This document shows positions 7,112-10,166 of a DNA stretch of 10,166 nt, piece by piece. A program made the translations under genes and the position numbers. Numbering within the stretch: position 1 is the first letter of the stretch; each line of letters opens with the position of its first letter. This DNA comes from Thermogutta sp. Its GTDB lineage: Bacteria > Planctomycetota > Planctomycetia > Pirellulales > Thermoguttaceae. The notes beneath the pieces are model-generated. The model searched no databases. It saw only the letters and a list, made by a program, of their open reading frames with translations, and was not told the DNA's origin. Where the stretch lies: assembly GCF_014359955.1 (NCBI RefSeq), contig NZ_JACIYL010000074.1, positions 1-10,166 on the forward strand, written 5' to 3'.

Positions 7112-7822
7112 TCAGAGTTTTCCCGTCTTGACGGCTTCCAGGATTTCCTCGTAACTGCAGCTTTCGCCGAGCTCCTTCTTCCGCTTGGCGATCTCCAGGG
7201 CCCGTCGGCGGACCTCCTCGCTGTACTTCTCCCGGGACTCGTCCAGTTCGACCGCCGCGCCTAGGGGCGGCAAGCGCTCCCCGACCGGGATCTGCTTGTA
7301 GTTCTCGCGGATGATCGCCAGGTGGTCTTTGAACTGCTCGTCGGTCATCCGCGAGTAGCGGCACCGCTCCACCTCCTTCTCCAGGTCGAAGGCGTAGACC
7401 TGCCGCAACTGAACAAGCTGGGAATACCGCTCCGCGTTGACCCGCGCGGCCCGTTCGGCCTCCACGTCCCGGCGGAGTTTTTCCAGTTCCGTCCGCTGCC
7501 GCTCGAGGTGTTGCTCGAGCAGGCGGTAGCGTTCCCGCAGTTCGCGGTCGGCGTCCCGTTCGCGGCTGGCCGCCGCCCCAAACATCTTCCGCTGGTCTTC
7601 GGTGAGGGGTTTGCCGTGCACGGTGCCGTCCTCCAGGATCTGTTTCGCCTTCTCGGGGTCAATCTTGTCCGAGGGCTGGTCCTCGTACTGCTGTTGCGGG
7701 TTATCCCCCTCGGTCTCGCCGCCACCCTGAGCCTGCTCCTGGGCCATCTTCTTTTTCACCCATTTCACCCAGTCGAGCTCGTTGAACGCCTCGATGATCT
7801 GTTTCAGGAGGTCCTGGTCCAT
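7112..7822 (-). CDS. Nested in-frame scaffold protein (internal start)
   Basis: An in-frame ATG at 7822 (codon 195 of the protease gene) is preceded by AAGGAG with a 9-base spacer. It falls exactly between the protease part and the coiled-coil scaffold part. It would give a 236-residue scaffold lacking the protease. It starts MDQDLLKQIIEAF and carries the GKPLT motif, a coiled coil of about 45 residues and the charged C-terminal tail. Mu (I and Z) and lambda (C and Nu3) use the same design, making many scaffold copies per protease. The parent gene has no SD of its own, which makes the internal site stand out. Whether it is used is inferred. Confidence 0.6.
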   Translation of the reverse strand: MDQDLLKQIIEAFNELDWVKWVKKKMAQEQAQGGGETEGDNPQQQYEDQPSDKIDPEKAKQILEDGTVHGKPLTEDQRKMFGAAASRERDADRELRERYRLLEQHLERQRTELEKLRRDVEAERAARVNAERYSQLVQLRQVYAFDLEKEVERCRYSRMTDEQFKDHLAIIRENYKQIPVGERLPPLGAAVELDESREKYSEEVRRRALEIAKRKKELGESCSYEEILEAVKTGKL

Positions 7823-8404
7823 TGTGTATCGCTCCTTGTCTTGGGACGGGACAGTCGAAACAAATGTGTTGCTTCCGGCGGGCATGACCGCCGCATAACG
7901 CTCGACAAGGACGTTCCCCTCACGCTCCGAATAGAGCAGCGTCAGCCCCATATCCAGCCGCGGCGGTTCCGCCCCCAGGAGGGCAATCGGATCGAGGTGT
8001 GTCTTGCGGAGGTCGTCCACGAGGCGAAACTCCGGACTGCGGCGGGGATAGCGTTTGAGGACGTCTTTGTATTCCTGAAAGATGTGAAAGTCCGCTAGAA
8101 TCGCCGGTTTTCCGGCAAATTCACCCAGGCGGAACGGCCCCGCGAAGCCCACAACCTCCGGTTGCGGTTTATCCTCTCCCGGCGCCGGTGTGTGTCCGAG
8201 GGTGATGACGGCGTAATCGCCCGTCTCCTCAATGCGCCGGTTGCAGTTTTCGACGATGGCGGCCAGCTCGTCCGGGCCGAAAGTGACCCGCCGTCCGTCG
8301 GACAGCTCCGCTTCGTGCGCCACGAAGACCGGCACGTCCCGGACGTTGAAGAACTCCTCTTCAGGGAAGGTCTTCGGTTTAGCGATCTCCAGAAAACTCA
8401 CCAT
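7112..8404 (-). CDS. Capsid maturation protease fused to scaffold
   Basis: The product is 430 residues. The N-terminal part (about 20-185) looks like a Mu I-type head protease. It contains ITLGHTPAPGEDKPQPEVVGFAGPF, with His71 as a likely catalytic residue. It then has HIFQEYKDVLKRYPRRSPEF, with Ser123 as the likely nucleophile, and DPIALLGAEPPRLD. The His-Ser arrangement recalls herpes/S78-like prohead proteases. The C-terminal part is the scaffold: a GTVHGKPLTEDQRKMFG motif at 260-276, an Arg/Glu coiled coil at about 283-328, and a charged tail. The enzyme would cut the scaffold and itself during prohead maturation. No SD precedes the ATG at 8404; an extended -10-like TGTTATATT ends 6 bases upstream. 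Catalytic residues are inferred from pattern, not proven. Confidence 0.82.
   Translation of the reverse strand: MVSFLEIAKPKTFPEEEFFNVRDVPVFVAHEAELSDGRRVTFGPDELAAIVENCNRRIEETGDYAVITLGHTPAPGEDKPQPEVVGFAGPFRLGEFAGKPAILADFHIFQEYKDVLKRYPRRSPEFRLVDDLRKTHLDPIALLGAEPPRLDMGLTLLYSEREGNVLVERYAAVMPAGSNTFVSTVPSQDKERYTMDQDLLKQIIEAFNELDWVKWVKKKMAQEQAQGGGETEGDNPQQQYEDQPSDKIDPEKAKQILEDGTVHGKPLTEDQRKMFGAAASRERDADRELRERYRLLEQHLERQRTELEKLRRDVEAERAARVNAERYSQLVQLRQVYAFDLEKEVERCRYSRMTDEQFKDHLAIIRENYKQIPVGERLPPLGAAVELDESREKYSEEVRRRALEIAKRKKELGESCSYEEILEAVKTGKL
7832..7837 (-). promoter_or_regulatory. Internal SD for the nested scaffold start
   Basis: AAGGAG on the minus strand, inside the protease-scaffold gene, 9 bases before the in-frame ATG at 7822. 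It matches the SD used by most other genes in this cluster. Confidence 0.6.
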
Positions 8405-8410
8405 GCCCGC

Positions 8411-8419
8411 AATATAACA
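8411..8419 (-). promoter_or_regulatory. Possible extended -10, leaderless promoter of the protease gene
   Basis: TGTTATATT on the minus strand fits an extended -10 (TGnTATAAT-like) and ends 6 bases before the ATG at 8404. The gene has no SD and follows a 42-base gap. A start of transcription at the ATG would give a leaderless mRNA for the head-assembly genes. No good -35 is seen, which an extended -10 can tolerate. Confidence 0.45.
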
Positions 8420-8446
8420 AGCCCGATCGTCCGTGATGGAACATTT

Positions 8447-9586
8447 TCACGATAAACCCAGCAACGGACGCAGCGAGGGCCGCGGCGGCTTCACGACCTT
8501 GAAGACCTGCACAACCTCCAGGGGGAGTTTCGACTCCAGCCACTTCCCCTCGTGAAAGACGACCCGCGGACGGAAGACCTCGGCGATATAGGGTTTTCCC
8601 GTCCTCGGCCCGCGGATCGTGGTAAGGGCCGCCTGACGTGGGACGTACCCCCCGGTGATTCCCGCCAGGAAATAAGGCTTTTTGTGGCCCGATACGGTCC
8701 CGCGCTCGCGGAGATGGTCCCACACCCAACCACCCTTCGATCCCGCCTCGAGGAAATCCAAAAACTCTTCCGGCCAGACATCGCGATAGCCGTAGAGGGA
8801 ACCGGGGAACCGGACAAGCTGACCCTTCCGCTCGGTTTCCGCCCAGAAACGGACATAGAGAATGTGATTGTCGATGTCGTAGCCGATGGAATGGACGTTC
8901 GATGAGCGGACTTCGACCATTTCCCCGGTCACGATGGGATGGGTGACGGGGAATTCCCGTGGCGGCCCGAACCGCATGGGCACCATCACGGTGTTGGAAA
9001 CCCGCAACTGCGTCTCCCGTCGTTCCTGGACCTCCTCTTCGACCTCGCTCGGTTTCGGGGCAAGCCCTGCCAGCCCGAACTCCGGCCGTCGCAGGAGCAT
9101 GTCAGCATGCTCTTGCAGGAAGTAATAGGCCGCCCAGATGGACCGCTCCAGCTCCTCCTTGGGGAGCCGCATCTCTTTCGGCGGCAGGACTTCAAAACCG
9201 AAAGCCCGCAGGAAGTTGATCGCGTCAAGGACCGAGAGGCGGAAGCCGGGGGCTTCATACGGGGGTTTACTCAGCGGCTGAAAAATGTTTTCCAGGAGTG
9301 TGCCAACCGGCCCTAGCGAACGGAGGAACTGCTTCACGACCGTCCACTCGCTTCGCCCGGCGTACTGCTCAATGGCCCCCTTGATTTCCCAGATCGACGT
9401 GCCCATCAACTCCTTGAGCGTCATGCCCCGCTCCAGCTTGCGGAACAGCTCGCTGGGATCGACCGCTGGACGGGCCCGCCCCTGTCTGATGATACTGCCG
9501 ACCGGAGAACGGCGAAACGACTCCTCCAGCTCCAGACGGAGGACCTCATCGGCACGGCGAAAGAGCTTTCCAGGATCAAAGGCCAT
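8447..9586 (-). CDS. KTSC-domain phage protein in the portal slot
   Basis: The product is 379 residues. The ATG at 9586 lies just after an AAGGAGGAG, so the much longer frame reaching 10105 is rejected (its first part is a shadow of the terminase). Residues 1-170 are helical and charged, with repeated LF-R motifs near the start (GKLFRRADEVL, SELFRKLERG). Residues 175-200 are Glu/Arg-rich. Residues about 226-294 fit a KTSC domain: VRSSNVHSIGYD, then ILYVRFW, then GSLYGYRDVWPEEFLDFLEA, then GGWVWDHLRERG. KTSC is named after lysyl-tRNA synthetase and occurs in phage and stress proteins. The end (VPRQAALTTIRGPRTGKPYI...) is not recognised. Its place between terminase and protease suggests a packaging or assembly role, but no function can be assigned. 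Confidence 0.82.
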   Translation of the reverse strand: MAFDPGKLFRRADEVLRLELEESFRRSPVGSIIRQGRARPAVDPSELFRKLERGMTLKELMGTSIWEIKGAIEQYAGRSEWTVVKQFLRSLGPVGTLLENIFQPLSKPPYEAPGFRLSVLDAINFLRAFGFEVLPPKEMRLPKEELERSIWAAYYFLQEHADMLLRRPEFGLAGLAPKPSEVEEEVQERRETQLRVSNTVMVPMRFGPPREFPVTHPIVTGEMVEVRSSNVHSIGYDIDNHILYVRFWAETERKGQLVRFPGSLYGYRDVWPEEFLDFLEAGSKGGWVWDHLRERGTVSGHKKPYFLAGITGGYVPRQAALTTIRGPRTGKPYIAEVFRPRVVFHEGKWLESKLPLEVVQVFKVVKPPRPSLRPLLGLS

Positions 9587-9590
9587 CTCT

Positions 9591-9599
9591 CTCCTCCTT
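9591..9599 (-). promoter_or_regulatory. SD deciding the KTSC-gene start
   Basis: AAGGAGGAG on the minus strand, ending 4 bases before the ATG at 9586 (8 bases if counted from the end of its first AAGGA). It is the strongest SD in the window and fixes the start well inside the longer open frame. Confidence 0.75.
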
Positions 9600-9611
9600 T
9601 TTCGGAGTTTA

Positions 9612-9630
9612 CCGGCCCGCCCCTGGCCGG
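9612..9630 (-). repeat. GC-rich inverted repeat between terminase and KTSC genes
   Basis: CCGGCC and GGCCGG are perfect 6-base arms around a 7-base loop, in the 49-base gap after the terminase stop. No T-run follows in the direction of transcription, so it is not a standard terminator. It could be an RNA processing or stability hairpin, or chance in GC-rich DNA. Confidence 0.35.
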
Positions 9631-9635
9631 ACGGT

Positions 9636-10166
9636 TCACCAGTGCGACTCCCTTCGTGACATTGCCTCGGGTTTGTAGACGACGGTGTGGAGGAGCATCC
9701 GCAGGGCCATCTCCAGGGCGTCGGGGCCGTCGTCATGTTCGCCCAGCGGGAAGTCCTGGAGCTCGTCCACGAGTTTCCGACACCCCGGACTGGTGCGAAA
9801 ACGGAGTTCCCGATTGGCGAGATACGGCCCGATCCGACGGATCCGCATGATCTTGGGTTCCGTGTTCTGGATCGGCCAGACGGGGACCCGGACCCCGAAA
9901 CGCTCGAGACTCTCCCGCTCCATCTGCCGCTCCAGAAAGCCGTGGTACTGATTGGACTCCACGACCAGCCACCGCGGCCGGCACTGGTCGTACAGTTGCA
10001 GTGCCCGCCGGATCGTCTCTTCGGGTGTTCTCGGTTCGATCTCCGCATCAACGTAGAGGAGGGCCCGGTCGGGGGCCACACCCAACAGTACGATCGCTGT
10101 ATCATCGCCAGGCAGGTCCGCCCGGCCGCGACTGGGATCGATGGCCATGATCCAGTAATCCACGGG
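9636..10166 (-). CDS. Terminase large subunit, C-terminal nuclease domain (5' end beyond the window)
   Basis: The frame is open to the right edge, so the ATPase half lies outside the window. The visible 177 residues are an RNase H-fold nuclease of the Mu gp28/Terminase_6C type. They contain YWIMAIDPSRG followed by DDTAIVLLG, then LVVESNQYHGFL with a likely catalytic Glu. Next comes PKIMRIRRIGPYLANRELRF, the 'K-x-x-RI' stretch typical of terminases. FPLGEHDDGPDALEMALRML supplies the final Asp residues. This domain cuts concatemeric DNA during packaging into proheads. A GTG near the edge is not the true start, because the domain begins upstream of it. The sequence after HDDGPDAL is a short tail ending SRRESHW. 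Confidence 0.92.
   Translation of the reverse strand, partial: PVDYWIMAIDPSRGRADLPGDDTAIVLLGVAPDRALLYVDAEIEPRTPEETIRRALQLYDQCRPRWLVVESNQYHGFLERQMERESLERFGVRVPVWPIQNTEPKIMRIRRIGPYLANRELRFRTSPGCRKLVDELQDFPLGEHDDGPDALEMALRMLLHTVVYKPEAMSRRESHW

Noticed and set aside
7322..8098. Plus-strand frame of 258 codons opposite the protease-scaffold gene
   Set aside because: Shadow of the minus-strand gene; its Leu/Val-rich translation mirrors the codon bias and shows no family pattern.
9587..10105. Longer start (10105) for the KTSC gene
   Set aside because: The extra part lies in another frame over the terminase nuclease domain and reads as Ser/Arg/Trp-rich shadow sequence. The strong SD is at 9591-9599.

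Overview
This window is part of a tailed-bacteriophage (or prophage) virion-structure module. All real genes lie on the minus strand, so the transcript runs from the high-coordinate end to position 1. Genes are tightly packed (4-base overlaps to gaps of about 130 bases), the DNA is GC-rich, and there are no tRNAs, rRNAs, CRISPR arrays or insertion sequences. A particular host cannot be named. Three of the four starts without a Shine-Dalgarno (SD) sequence have a TANNNT element 5-7 bases before the ATG. With the high GC, this would fit a bacterium that uses leaderless mRNAs, such as a Deinococcus-Thermus-like organism, but that is only an inference.

Layout in transcription order. (1) The C-terminal nuclease half of a terminase large subunit (from beyond the right edge to 9636). 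(2) A 379-residue protein with a KTSC domain (9586-8447), in the place where Mu-like phages have the portal. (3) A capsid protease joined to a scaffold (8404-7112), with a well-placed internal SD and ATG at 7822 that could give a free scaffold, as in Mu I/Z or lambda C/Nu3. (4) A decoration (capsid cement) protein (7092-6676). (5) The HK97-fold major capsid protein (6640-5612). (6) A Mu gp36-like head-completion adaptor (5609-5115). (7) A probable tail-tube-like beta protein (5098-4595). (8) A Mu gp29/DUF935-type portal, displaced downstream of the capsid genes, with a Pro-rich linker and a C-terminal domain that looks GNAT-like (4598-2289). (9) A small charged protein coupled to it by a GTGA overlap (2292-2011). 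(10) A 527-residue virion surface or fibre-like protein whose carbohydrate-binding-like sandwich appears to be split by an inserted beta domain (1877-294). (11) A 47-residue small protein (284-141). (12) The start of another small phage protein, running off the left edge (141-1).

Together these genes encode DNA packaging (terminase, portal), prohead assembly and maturation (scaffold, protease, capsid, decoration), the head-tail junction (adaptor, tube-like protein) and host-facing or accessory virion proteins. The points most worth pursuing are the portal-GNAT fusion, the unusual gene order (KTSC protein in the portal slot, portal after the capsid), the nested scaffold gene, and the leaderless-type start signals.
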